64,000 nt of DNA from assembly GCA_025769875.1 (NCBI GenBank), contig JAGFNK010000023.1, forward strand, positions 62,001 to 126,000, given 5' to 3'. Source of the stretch: Russula earlei (lineage: Eukaryota; Basidiomycota; Agaricomycetes; Russulales; Russulaceae). Positions 1 to 10,610 of the stretch are shown here, one piece after another (position 1 is the first letter of the stretch; each line of letters begins with the position of its first letter). Below the pieces are notes generated by a model, which searched no databases, was not told the DNA's origin, and saw only the letters and a list, made by a program, of their open reading frames with translations. Position numbers and translations under genes: made by a program.

Positions 1-1214
1 CGAGGATGTATCGCACGCTCACAGACTACGGTTCTCGAGACATGTAGGACAACCCCCCTCCCCTTTGCTCCTCCAGCTGACTGGGGTCGATAGGTTTTTC
101 TCAATGCCAAAAATAAGTGGTTTCACTCCGCCAGAGACCAACCGGATCCGTTTTGCACCCATGTCGTCCAGCGACCGATCGGAGGTGGTCGTGCGCACTG
201 ACTGCGAACGATATGGGACGTCACAGACCAGCCATTATAACTCGCATGTCATCAAAGACGGCCAGCTGCATGACAAACCACATGGACAGAACATCCAAGA
301 CGATGTAGAGAGCGGCGTTGAGAGATGAGGACCGCAGCGGAAATCGCGCCACGTCGAACGCTAGTTGCTGCTGCCTTTCACGATTCCCATACTTGTTTTA
401 ACCCCAACGGTTTCTTCTTAAGGACACTCAATACGATCGGTAACGTCGTCTAATTAGTGGTCCATGAGAGGCCTGACATGGAACGAGTCGAACTGGCCAG
501 CTCCCGTGCGCTGCACCTCCCAGACTTCAGCCTTGACGATATGTTTACTGTATGTATGCCGTCTTGGCGTCAAGAATTCGCGCGCCTCTCCGCAGCACTT
601 CTTCACTTTCATCGTTAGTACTAGTTAGTTACTAGTGATGCGCACGCCTCGCCCCAAACGTGATGAAGTTGGCCGAGGCCGGGCCGTAAAGCTTAAAGGG
701 CCACGCAACAACGCCGCTTCGCCCCTCCATTTTTGAGAAGGGGTTTCTCACGGGGTTTTACCTACACTCGCCTTTATAGTGCACCGAACCGTCTATGTTT
801 GTCTCTTATAATGCGTTGAGCGGAGTGTCCGATCTGTGCATTGAAGGCGTAATAGTACGCATGTTTGTCGATTTGGGGAAGAATCAGAATCAACGATAGG
901 GAGCAAGATGCACCGGAAAGCCGATATCAAAACTGTCAGATTTCAACTTGGTCGTACGTGACACACTCCCTCAAACACGTTTGGAATAAGTAACAGTACA
1001 GAAGTCAAGACATCGCGCGTGTAAGGTACATAAATAAAGGTGGCATGGCATACTAACTCGCATACGACATAACGGTCAGAGAGCCCACGTACAGCGTTCG
1101 GGGACTTCACAATGGCTTGAAAGCACAGCATAAAACGAGAAAGCAACTAGGTGTCCTATGGCCTAGCGGAAGACAGGACGGCTGTCCCCTGGCCCATTAA
1201 CGCGGTCCACTCAC
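1..1214. other. No gene recognised
   Basis: About 1.2 kb without a convincing coding region on either strand. The open frames are short, lack recognisable domains and have no coherent splice joins. Because histone H1 is transcribed leftward and ends at 1215, the right part probably holds its 3' untranslated region and terminator. No repeat or RNA gene was seen. Confidence 0.5.
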
Positions 1215-2531
1215 TCAAGCCCCTTTCGCAGCCTGAATGGCGAATGAGTGAAACAGGACAACGGAGCTTGCCCTCTGCTCGAGCGCTTACCTTTGCAGAG
1301 CGAGCCGTAGAGGTCTGCTTGGATTTCGCTTTCTTAGTCGACACCGTCTTAGCCTTGGATGGTTTGCTTCCCCCTGTGGCGGCCTACACCCGAAATCGAT
1401 TTACGCTACGATCTAGTCTAATCAAAGCTAACTTACCTTCTTGCCGCTCACTCGGGCGGTAGATTTAGTCTTCTTCTCAGAAGAGGTCTTCTTGCCGGCA
1501 TACGTTTTCTTAGGAGCTGTCTCGGCCTTCTTCGCTGGAGGTGGCTTGCCCGCAGCGACGGGTTTCGGTGGCTTGGCAGGGGCAGTCGGTTTCTTGACTG
1601 CCTTGGCAGAGGATCCCTTTGTAGCCGCGGTCTTCGAAGGGGCTGCTTTGCGACCAGCGGAGGACTTAAGAGCTGCTGTCGGTTTGGCCGTTACAGTCTT
1701 GGACTTTGAACCGGGCTTAGTTACCGGCTTTGGAGCGGCCTTCGTGGCGGGGGTGGTCTTCGAGGTCTTCGAAGTTGGTTTATTCTGAGGCGCTAAAATT
1801 AAGAGGAGAATCAAGGTTCTAGACCGCCGAGACCCACCTCCTTAGCTTCATCGCCAGCCTTAGGAGCTTTAGGGGCGAGCTTCACACGTCCGGATGGCCC
1901 TATACAGATACTAAGACAGAGACATCATGAAAGCATAAAGATTCACAACCTTTAGGAAGCGAGAATATGCCTTTCTCAGCGCCAACGGCAATCGCCCTAC
2001 TAAGTTGCGTGACTTGTGCATTTCCTATCTCCAATTTGTACGTCTCTTCGACGAATCTGACGCATATCTGAGTAACACTACAGTGAGATAGCATGGAGTG
2101 AAAGCGAACTTCTTGATTTGGGGACGAGAAACTCCATGGCGCGAATCCTCGGGATGAGTCGTGATACACTCCTATATGGGCGATTTAGCACTGATACTTC
2201 GAGACACATCACTTTCATAGCATAAACAGATGGTGACACGACTGGATGTGGGTAGCAACAGCAGCGTGTGGAAGCGACGCAGGAAGACAGACAATGCCGC
2301 GCGGCAATGACCGGAGTAAGATCTGCCCCTTTTTAGGAAAACCAACTAGACGACGACGAGATAGTACTCGGTCAAAGACCGAGATCGTCCAGGAGCAAGC
2401 GAGGATGATTTAGAGTTAAGTACAGAAACTGTAAGCACCTTGATCATATCCGTCCAACTGGGGTGAGTTGGAGCAGACTTCGCGACTGCCTTCTTGGGAG
2501 GTTTAGAAGCCGATTTCTTCGGAGGAGCCAT
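1215..2531 (-). CDS. Linker histone H1
   Basis: Binds linker DNA at the nucleosome dyad and compacts chromatin. The start MAPPKKSASKPPKK (ATG ending at 2531) opens a basic N-terminal tail. It is followed by a winged-helix H15 globular domain spread over small exons: HPSWTDMIK (exon 2439-2531), ECITTHPEDSRHGVSRPQIK (around 2110-2175), FVEETYKLEIGN and RAIAVGAEKGIFSLPKG, then GPSGRVKLAPKAPKAGDEAK near 1835-1895. The C-terminal tail is very rich in Lys, Ala and Pro (1428-1790), and two further introns lead to the end TARSAKAAKGA with the stop at 1215-1217. All joins use GT-AG borders and stay in frame. An upstream in-frame ATG at 2546 would add five residues (MPPIA). The gene is convergent with nothing nearby and divergent from MZM1. 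The family call is firm; exact exon ends are inferred. Confidence 0.92.
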
Positions 2532-3168
2532 CGCTATTGGGGGCACCGAAAATACTGAACTTTATGCTGGGAGGAAGTACGGACGCTACTTAGGAGGCCT
2601 GGGGCTGAATAAGCAAAGCGGACGAGAGTAGCAGCGAAGGTGGTGGTTCACAGTAAAGAGACGTTGAAACTCCGGCACGTTTGCGTGCAGTCAACAAACT
2701 CTACTCTTAGATCACGTGAGTCATGAGCCCCTTTACACAACCACCCTTGAGAGCATGTTTACTTCTCATAATGAGTTATGTGATGGGCAGTGGATGGCCA
2801 GGAGAGCAGAACGCAATAAGATCCAAGATGTTTGGTGGATTCGGAGACACGCTTGCGGAGATTCGATGCGATGAACTTTAGTCCGTTGAATACTGAACCC
2901 AACAATGTAAGTCTAGCGCTTTAGAGGCAGCGGTGTGAGCTAATACGGTATCACTCTATAGTATGTCTACTGATATAGTCAAGTCTGACATTGTGAAGAA
3001 GGATGGGGAGAAGCAGTGCGAGCATGTCCATCGGGTGGTGTCTAAATATGGTGCACGAGTTGCGCCTGCTTTAGATCTTAGATCCACTTATCTTATTCAG
3101 GCACCCCTTTGCGTTTTCCCACGAAGCAGACTCCGCCCCAAATGCCGGGCGGGTAAGCCTCAACTTCA

Positions 3169-3731
3169 ATGTCCATCCCCCCGCCATTGCGTACAGCAGC
3201 CCGCTCAGTCTATCGCGACTTGTGGCGTGCATCTGCGACAACATTTGCAGGTACGTATTCTTGGATAAAATTATCCATTTATTTACACCTCCACCCCTTG
3301 ACGTGGCAGGCGACCCACCCGTCCTCTTAGGTATGACCTGGTCTCCGGAAAGTCCCTTTCTCCCGTTCATGCTTTTGTATAGCGTTCCGAAAGAAGATCA
3401 GAAAGGATGCTTTGGAACAATATCCTGTCACGGACGAGGAGGCCTTCAAAAATAATTTGAAACTAGGTCGGGAGATCGCGAATTTTCTAAGGAAAAACAT
3501 TGTCCAGGCAGAACGATTACCGGTGCAACCTGGACAGAATAACCTGGAGACATATAGTACGTCATCTTTCCTTTTTGCTTTACTCGTGGCTTTCCTTTAA
3601 CGCATGCAGAACTACGCATCACTGACCATACAGAGCTCGGTGATAATGACACCATAAAAAACGCGGAAAATTCGGTGGAAATGCCCAGAAGACGGCAACT
3701 GGAGGAGGAGGGGGTGGAAAGTGCTGTGTGA
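3169..3731 (+). CDS. MZM1: Mitochondrial complex III assembly factor Mzm1 (LYR-type)
   Basis: Matrix chaperone of the LYR family (human LYRM7) that stabilises the Rieske Fe-S protein Rip1 before its insertion into complex III. Four exons join cleanly: 3169-3250, 3310-3330 (only 21 nt), 3383-3556 and 3610-3731, giving 132 residues, the usual size. The N-terminus MSIPPPLRTAARSVYRDLWR carries a variant LYR motif (VYR). The middle contains the helix NNLKLGREIANFLRKNIVQ. The C-terminus contains LRITDHTELGDNDTIKN, a conserved Mzm1/LYRM7 tail. The start is the first ATG before the LYR helix. The release-factor-like gene begins about 120 nt after the stop on the same strand, and both products probably act in mitochondria. 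No frameshift was seen. Confidence 0.85.
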
Positions 3732-3848
3732 GCTTGTCGTGTTCGTGCAATGACCTTAGTTGATGAGCTAGAACTTAGATAATCCCATAGTTCGGACCTT
3801 TGGGGTGATGCCACCTCGATTCCGACTGTTCCGAGGTTTTATTCTCAA

Positions 3849-4267
3849 ATGAAAAAGGCGCATAAAGAGCGACCTATTCCAGTGCTAAATGAGAGTGATT
3901 TAGAAGAGTCATTTGTCCGAGGCGTGTGTTACGTGTTAACTGCTCCGGTTCGGTTTCTAAAAAGTCTACAGGCAGCGGCCCTGGCGGGCAGTCCATAAAC
4001 AAGACACAGAATAACGTCCAATTACTCCATAAGCCCACGGGAATTCGCGTATCGTGTCAAGAAACGCGCTCTCTGGAGCAGAACAGAAAGATCGCGCGTC
4101 GCATCTTGTTGAACAAGCTCGATGGTTTAAGCAATCCTGGTTTATCGAAAAGTGATCTGCAAAAAGCTAAACATCTTGAAAGAGAGCGGAGGCGGCGGAA
4201 AAAGGCAAAGAAGAAAGCGAGGCTTCGAGCGGAGGAAGCTGGTTGTCATGATCATGATGATCTGTAG
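3849..4267 (+). CDS. Small mitochondrial GGQ release-factor-like protein (MTRFR/Rso55 type)
   Basis: A stand-alone RF-1 domain protein of 122 residues, the size of the C12orf65/MTRFR and yeast Rso55 family, which is thought to rescue stalled mitoribosomes by peptidyl-tRNA hydrolysis. Two exons (3849-3921 and 3972-4267) join to read [20 protein letters not shown], with the catalytic GGQ intact. They continue through [17 protein letters not shown] to a very basic tail ([17 protein letters not shown]), typical of the ribosome-binding end of this class. The start [17 protein letters not shown] is the only in-frame ATG before the domain. No obvious presequence is visible, so an extra upstream exon is possible. 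The intron is 50 nt with a GC donor (GAG|GCGTGT); a GT donor would break the conserved RGSGPGGQ join. Confidence 0.85.
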
Positions 4268-4415
4268 TTAATGTTAATGTTGGCTTTGTTGTCGATACGT
4301 TACTCGGGCCGCGTCTCGTTTCCATTTCTGACGTAGGACAACGTCCTTAGCACACTGAATACTCCCGTACATCACCTGTTTGCTCATTTTCTAGGTTGCC
4401 AGTGAAATTTTCATC

Positions 4416-6373
4416 ATGTCAAATTTCAATATATCAACAGTGTTGAAACGGTAACGTACATGTAGTCCGGCCTTTGCTAATCGCTGATCTCGTATCCGTG
4501 AAGCCTGGAGGCCGTGACCTCTCGGTTAGAGGACCTCTACGAGCACACAGGCAAAGGTGCACCCCAGTCATCAAATTTGCTTGCGCCAACTAGCTCAGTA
4601 GTTGCGACCGCCGTCGCTGCTCCCGTACCACTGCCTGCTCCCGTACCAACCCAGGTCATCGAGGACCCTCCGAGTGTGGTAGCTTATGTCGAGCAGATCT
4701 TGAAAGGGAGGGTCCAGCCGTTCGTCAAGTTAACAGGCACATTTCCTAATACCAGTGTTGTCGAGCAGGTTTGCGCACATGCCCTGTTGTTCTAGACAAC
4801 TTAGTGATTCCGCGTTGCAGGCAAAGCTTGTTGAGCGACTTTACACCAACCTTGGGGGCATTATTCGCATCGCTGCCATCTGCAAGAAGCCGGATCAGGC
4901 CGCGTTTGCGGAGCTGTTAAGTGATCTTCAAAGTGACATAGAGGCGATCTCAGCGATCAAGGATTCCAACCGCAAGGAACAAGTCTGGTTCAACCATCTC
5001 AGCTTTGTCGCGGAAGGGTCTCCCGCCGTAGCCTGGATCACTGTGGTATGACTTTCTATGTGTGCATTTTAACGTCAATGGTTCACAGCGATGCTACAGG
5101 AAAACAAGCCCGGACCGTACGTGAAGGATATAAAGGACACGACTCAATTCTATGGGAACCGTATTATCACCGAGTTTAAGGAGAAGTGGGTAGAAATAAG
5201 CCCTCGGTGTGCCTACGCTCACTCTTCTCGTGTAGAGACAAGACGCATGTCGAATGGGTTAGGGCATTCACAGCCATCTTCGACGATATGAGGAATTACG
5301 TGACTGAATATCATACGACAGGCCTTGTTTGGAATGCAAAGGCATGCAAAATTCACGCATCCGCCAGCCTTGCCTGGGCTGATGGGTATTGTAGGGCATA
5401 TCTATCTCCGAGTGCAAGGCCGCCGCTCCATCCGCAGCCGCAGCCGGAGGTGTCTCGCCTCCCCCGCCTCCTCCACCACCTCCCGGGCCACTGCCCCCGC
5501 CGGTTCTTCCCCCTGCCAGCGGTGGCGGTAGTGGTGTTGCGGCTGTATTCGCAGAGCTTAATCGCGGTTCAGAGGTGACCAAGAACCTGCGTAAGGTGGA
5601 TAAAAATGAAATGACACACAAGAACCCGGCTTTGCGTGCGTCTTCTACTGTCCCGAGCACGGTTGGGTCATCCTTTGGTACGCATTGCGCATCTTTGCTT
5701 GTTGGACCCGGCCCCTAACAAGCTTGATTTTGTCGTCAGCGCCGAAGAAACCTGTTAGGCCAGCGAAACCCCAGGCGCTCATGGGGAAGAAACCGGCCAA
5801 ATTCGCATTAGAAGGCAACAAATGGGCAATCGTGCGCGTATTCCTACCCGCCGTTATTCCAACTGACGTCCGTTGTAGGAGTATCAAGAAAACGAGGCGG
5901 CGCTAACCGTGGACAATGTGGAGATCGGTCAGATCGTGAACCTCTTCGGGTGCAAGAACTCGACGATTCTTATCAAAGGGAAGGTCAACGCTGTGACGAT
6001 AGGTGTGTGTTGCCAAAATAAGTCCAGAAAAACCGGCACTCAACGCGTAGCAGTCAACTGCACAAAAACGTCCGTGCTTGTGGAATCTGCGATTTCATCG
6101 GTTTCTGTGACCAACTCACCTTCATTTACCCTTCAAATCACGGGCTCTGCACCGACTATCCAACTTGACTCGACCGACTCGGGACAGATCTTCCTCAGCA
6201 AAGACTGCTTGGGCGTGGAGATTACTACGGCCAAGTGCAGTAGCATAAACGTTAGCTTACCCGTGGAGGGAGAGGAGGATGGCATATTCGACGAGAAGCC
6301 TGTCCCTGAAATGTTGCTTACCAGGATCCAGGATGGGAAACTCGTTACTACGGTTGTGGAGCACGTCGGCTAG
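4416..6373 (+). CDS. Adenylyl cyclase-associated protein CAP/Srv2
   Basis: Actin-monomer recycling protein that also binds adenylyl cyclase in fungi. The first exon reads MSNFNISTVLK and joins at 4503 to RLEAVTSRLEDLY, the classical CAP N-terminal coiled coil that contacts cyclase. The helical folded domain follows (LYTNLGGIIRIAAICKKPDQ, VWFNHLSFVAEGSPAVAWIT, THVEWVRAFTAIFDDMRNYV). Then come a polyproline stretch (around 5455-5510), a WH2-like basic region (EVTKNLRKVDKNEMTHKNPA) and the C-terminal beta-helical CARP domain (ILIKGKVNAVTIG to KLVTTVVEHVG). Introns are short; the one at 5342-5394 appears to use a GC donor. No frame breaks. The gene is followed at 6601 by RPF2 on the same strand. 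Confidence 0.93.
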
Positions 6374-6600
6374 TCTAATGAGAAATGTTCTCTATTCGTG
6401 TCCGTCATAACTGGGGAGAGATTAAAGATATGGGTGGCACACGGTCCGGGCCGGCGTTGTGGGTCCGCAAACTTACTTTTGCTGCTGACTCACACTGGCA
6501 GGGCCAGCCATTCTATCCTCCAGCTTTGGGCATCGTTTGTGCCGTCACAACGCAGACGGCGGGGAATCTCAACCACGCAACGCAACTGTATTTCTCAGAC

Positions 6601-7794
6601 ATGCTTCGCGTAGTGTGTGTCACTGTTCTCATTTGCATCGTCCGGAACACTAACCGCTAATTCACGAACAGAAAACCCAAGAACGCACGTTCGAAACGGG
6701 CCATGGAAGCCCGTGAACCAAAGGAAATCGAGGATCCACGTACAGTTATCTTCGTCCGTGGCACACACACCGGTGAAGTTGTCAACGGCGCCATGAAGGA
6801 CTTGGTTCGTCATCCATTGCGACTGTTTGAATGGCCTGAATAACTCTTGTTGTCCTGGGAAACATGAAGATGTCGCTCAAGCGACCTCATGCGATTTCAT
6901 TCTCGAAAAAGAACGTCGTTCGTCCATTCGAAGACGCGACGTCGTTTGAGTTCTGGGCACAGAAAAATGATGCTTCGATGTTCGTACTTGGGCAGAGCAC
7001 TAAAAAGCGACCGAATGGCTTGACCATCGCCCGCATGTTCGATGGTAAACTTTTAGACATGTGCGAATTGGGCGTGGACCGATTTGTTAGCATCGATGAG
7101 TTCAAGGTGCGATATCTTTGCAAGTTCGCTTCTACATGAGAAATTTGAACCACCAAGACACGTGCAGACAGCTAAACCACCGCCAGGGCACAAGCCAATG
7201 CTACACTTTGCCTCGGAACTATTTGATACACACCCACGGTTCATCCAGTTGAAATCGTTACTTATGGACCTCTTCAACGGAGAGGTCATTGAGAGCATCT
7301 ACCTCTCAGGACTAGAGCACGTCATCAGTATCACGGTTGCACCGTCATCCGAAAAGCTCGCGTCTGTTCCCGATGCCCAAACCGACGAGCCTTTACCTGT
7401 CGTGCATATCCGCGGCTACACCGTCAAGCTGCTTACATCTGGTCAGCGTGTGCCACGTGTTGAGCTCGTTCCCATGGGACCCTCGCTGGACCTGAGCTTG
7501 CGACGACACCGACCCGCAGACCCAGAACTCTGGAAGGCTGCGATGCGCCGACCGAAGCTCAAAAAGCAGGACGTGGAGAAGGGGCTCGGCAAGAAACGCA
7601 AGAACGTCGAGGTGGACGAGATGGGCGACTTGCGTGGCCGCGTGCACATCACGAAGCAGGACTTGACAAAACTACAAACACGAAAAATGAAAGGACTCCG
7701 CGGCGCGCCAGGAGAGGACGAGAGGGAGAGCGAGGATGAGGGGGAGGGCATTGGTGCTGCCAGGCCTGCCAAGCGGAAAAAAAAGGCCCCGTGA
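6601..7794 (+). CDS. RPF2: Ribosome production factor 2 (Brix domain)
   Basis: Nucleolar Brix-domain protein that, with Rrs1, brings 5S RNP (5S rRNA, uL18, uL5) into the pre-60S particle. Exons: 6601-6614 (14 nt), 6672-6804, 6870-7106 and 7141-7794. Joined they start MLRVVKPKNARSKRAMEARE, matching the invariant Rpf2 N-terminus. The Brix core follows: MSLKRPHAISFSKKNVVRPF, FWAQKNDASMFVLGQSTKKR, GHKPMLHFASELFDTHPRF and HVISITV. The C-terminus has KKRKNVEVDEMGDLRGRVHI and KLQTRKMKGLRG, then an acidic-basic nuclear tail ending AKRKKKAP. The tiny first exon was chosen because it is the only ATG giving this N-terminus. The gene appears intact. Confidence 0.93.
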
Positions 7795-8264
7795 GCGCCA
7801 AAGTCTCGAGCGAGTCCTGTTGTTCTGTCCCGTGTATTTTTCGCCTCGTGCATATCCGAAATGACGCACGTTGTAGACACGCGCGGTGGCGGTGTTGTGC
7901 CGTTGCGCCCTCGTCCTTTTAACATGAAACTCCCAAGCCGGCCTTCCTCTCTTCGATTTTTTTTGTGAAGCGAACATGCGGTCGTTATAGTATTCGTGAT
8001 GAAATCTTTTCATTTGCCCCCGAAATTTGAGTTATGTAAGCGGCGCGACGCATCAACTTTTGCTTTTACGTTTACCACCGACGACGACGATATTCCTCGT
8101 GCGACGTGGGGAAAGGTAACATTTCGGCCAGCTCAATTCAAAGCCTCATGAGATTTCCTTCTCGTCCCCCTTCTTTTTAAAACCGACCCATCTCACACTC
8201 CCGTACTCCCACGGTTCATCATCGCTTTCGCGCACCACGTTCTTTACCGCCCTAACTCGGAGCT
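7795..8264. promoter_or_regulatory. Intergenic region: RPF2 3' end and next promoter
   Basis: No coding region is supported. The left part should hold the RPF2 3' untranslated region. The stretch around 8155-8260 is pyrimidine-rich on the plus strand (runs of C/T before the ATG at 8265), a common feature of basidiomycete transcription start regions. No clear TATA box was identified. Confidence 0.35.
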
Positions 8265-10194
8265 ATGTCAATATCTCGTACGTGTGCGGTGGTATTTTTT
8301 TTTCTGGATTCCGTCTCACCAGTCTATCAGCGTCTTCTATAGTACCGTAGGTCATGTCATATGCAGCACAACTCGGAATTTTGTCTGATCGTTCTGAAGT
8401 TCGTCCACGGTGTCAGCGCCTCCACCGACCCCAACTGACAGGACAACTTCAAATGCCCCTTCGATTTCGAGCGCCACGCCGACAGCCTCCTCCACTTCCT
8501 CCTCGACAGCGGTCGTGTCATCCACGCCGGTGACAACGACCGCCGCTAGCTCCTCCAGCTCCGTCGTCAGCTTGTCCTCGTCGATCCCCTCTTCCACCAC
8601 TTCGACAACCACTTCTACAACCGCCGCCGCCCCTTCTTTGACTACCACCGCCCCCACTTCCACCGCCCCGCCAACAACCTCCTCGCCATCGGCGCGTTCG
8701 TCCTCATCTTCAAGCTTTACTGTCATTGTACAAACGTCAAATGGCCAGGTTTTCACGCGAACCTCGGTCGTTACGGTCCCCTTTACAACGCCAACACAGT
8801 CGCCCTCAGGTGCCAGGTCCTCTACTAGGTGAGTACATCTTCTCTCGCCACCACTCCATGGGTTGGCAATAGGTGGGATCGCCGGACCGTTCCGCCAAGG
8901 GATCATCATGGTTGCCATGTGACCACCAGGGTCTCATTGTGCACCGATCGCAGATTACCTTGCTTCTCATGGGGAGCTTCTACGCTTCGCGGAATGTCTC
9001 TGTCTCTGTCACAGACGTTGCAATTATTGCAAAATTGCGACTTGCTCCTGTCCCTCTCGTCGGTCGGAGATGGTTATGAGGCACAATCCCTTATCGAATA
9101 TTCCCGAACTAGTCAGAATTCCCGCTAACCGCTTCTTCTAGTTTCTTCCACAACACAGGCGCGGTTGCCGGAGTGTTCTCTGTCGTTGGTGTCGTCGCCA
9201 TTGTCGCCCTATTCTTCCTTCTTACCAGCTTCATTCGCCGGCGTCGCGCCCGCAAATTTGACCGCGAGATTGATGAGGCGGCAGCGGCAGCGGCGGCTGC
9301 TCAGGCCCCCGATTTTGACGACTATGATTTTAACTCTGGCACGGGCTATGGACCATACTCGGAGACTAGTCACGGGACATACCATCAACCGCCCCTTTCG
9401 CACGAGCCATCTCACAACCACAACAACCTAGGTGACGTACCCGCTGCATTTGACCCATTCGTCGGCCTGGATACCCCAGCGGCCGGTGCTGCTGGTATTG
9501 GGGCCCGTGGACGTAGCCTACGTGATGCAGGGCAAGACCCGTACGGGGCACTTGCTAATCCTCCCGAACAATACGAAATGTACGAAAGGAGACAGTCGTG
9601 GAATCAAGGAATTCCTCACGGAGCCCCAGGAGCCGTTAATTATGATCTCCTTCAGGCCGCAGGTTTGAATGAGGGCGATCCGTATGCAGTCACGCGAGGA
9701 CCATCGACACGCTTGGCCCATAGCCAGAGTAAATCTAGGACGGGTGGGCTCACGCGCAGCGCAAGTCATGGCGCGTCTACATTGCTGACAACTCCAGAGA
9801 ACCATCCAGTTCCAACACCTGCTCCGGGATACCCCAGTGGTCAGGACATGACCTATCCAGCCGAAAAGGCCCGGTACTCGGCATCTTATCCTCCACCAGC
9901 TGGTGGCAGTTCGACAATGCCACCGGATATAGACGATGATGAGTATAGTGTATATGAAGACCAACCGTCCCCAGGACTGGATAATCCTTACTCACCTCGC
10001 ACGGTCGAGGACGAACGGAGGGATGTACCCAAGCAAAGCGAGGGTTTACCTGAGGACGCAGCGCGCGCAAGCCTCGCTGACGATGAAGATTATGGATACA
10101 GCAGTGGGCACCGCGTGTTGAGGGTGCGTCGTTCATTCATTTACCCCCTCTAGTGACGAATCGAGCGATTTCGTTGCAGGTTGCGAATGCATAA
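8265..10194 (+). CDS. Single-pass membrane protein, Ser/Thr-rich exterior (Mid2/Wsc-like layout)
   Basis: Product not assignable to a named family. The visible layout is a long extracellular Ser/Thr/Pro-rich region (8417-8828, probably heavily O-mannosylated), one transmembrane helix (GVFSVVGVVAIVALFFLLTS, about 9170-9230), a basic stop-transfer sequence (FIRRRRARKFDRE), an Ala run, and a roughly 270-residue acidic, Pro/Ser-rich cytoplasmic tail. The last intron joins HRVLR to VANA with the stop at 10192-10194. The proposed start is ATG 8265 with a 139-nt intron (8278-8416), giving MSISPPPPT and no signal peptide, a type III topology; this start is the weakest part. A 312-nt intron lies at 8829-9140. 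The layout resembles yeast wall-stress sensors, but no cysteine-rich WSC domain is present, so a sensor role is only inference. Confidence 0.6.
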
Positions 10195-10610
10195 CGCGTG
10201 CCGCCTCGGCATGGGCACATAACCCTTTCATAATATCACCTGGCGTTGTTGGGTATCGTGTTAATTTCTTGCTTCACCCCTTTCTTATCATAATATTATA
10301 TCTCGGCGTTTGGAGGGGCGACGCCTATGTGTTCAGAGTTGCTACTTGCTTGTCGTGACGGACGTCGTTCCCTGACATACCACCATACTTACTGTATGCC
10401 TGTAAAGTCTAGTTGAGGGAATGCATTAACGGGGGGGGATTGTAATGCTAAGGGTTAGGGCTGTTCTAAACATTTTTCTTGTGATCGGGCACGCTGCCAG
10501 CTGAATTACGTCACCGTAATCGAACACCTTTCCTCGATACCTCCGACCGAAGCGCCACTCCCATCCCCCTTCTCTTGAGTTGCTTTCCCCCCCTCGCATT
10601 GTAGTCTATC
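10195..10610. other. Intergenic region, no gene recognised
   Basis: About 416 nt between the membrane-protein gene and the PhoD-type phosphatase. It contains a G run near 10431 and one TTAGGG-like hexamer near 10450, with no tandem array. A pyrimidine-rich stretch just before 10611 is probably the start region of the phosphatase gene. Confidence 0.4.

Noticed and set aside
5041..5110. Apparent frame break in CAP near 5046-5110
   Set aside because: Using the acceptor CTACAG before GAAAAC restores the conserved WITV-ENKPGPYVKD join in phase, so no indel is needed.
10440..10460. Telomere-like TTAGGG
   Set aside because: Only a single hexamer, no tandem array, in the middle of a gene-dense region.
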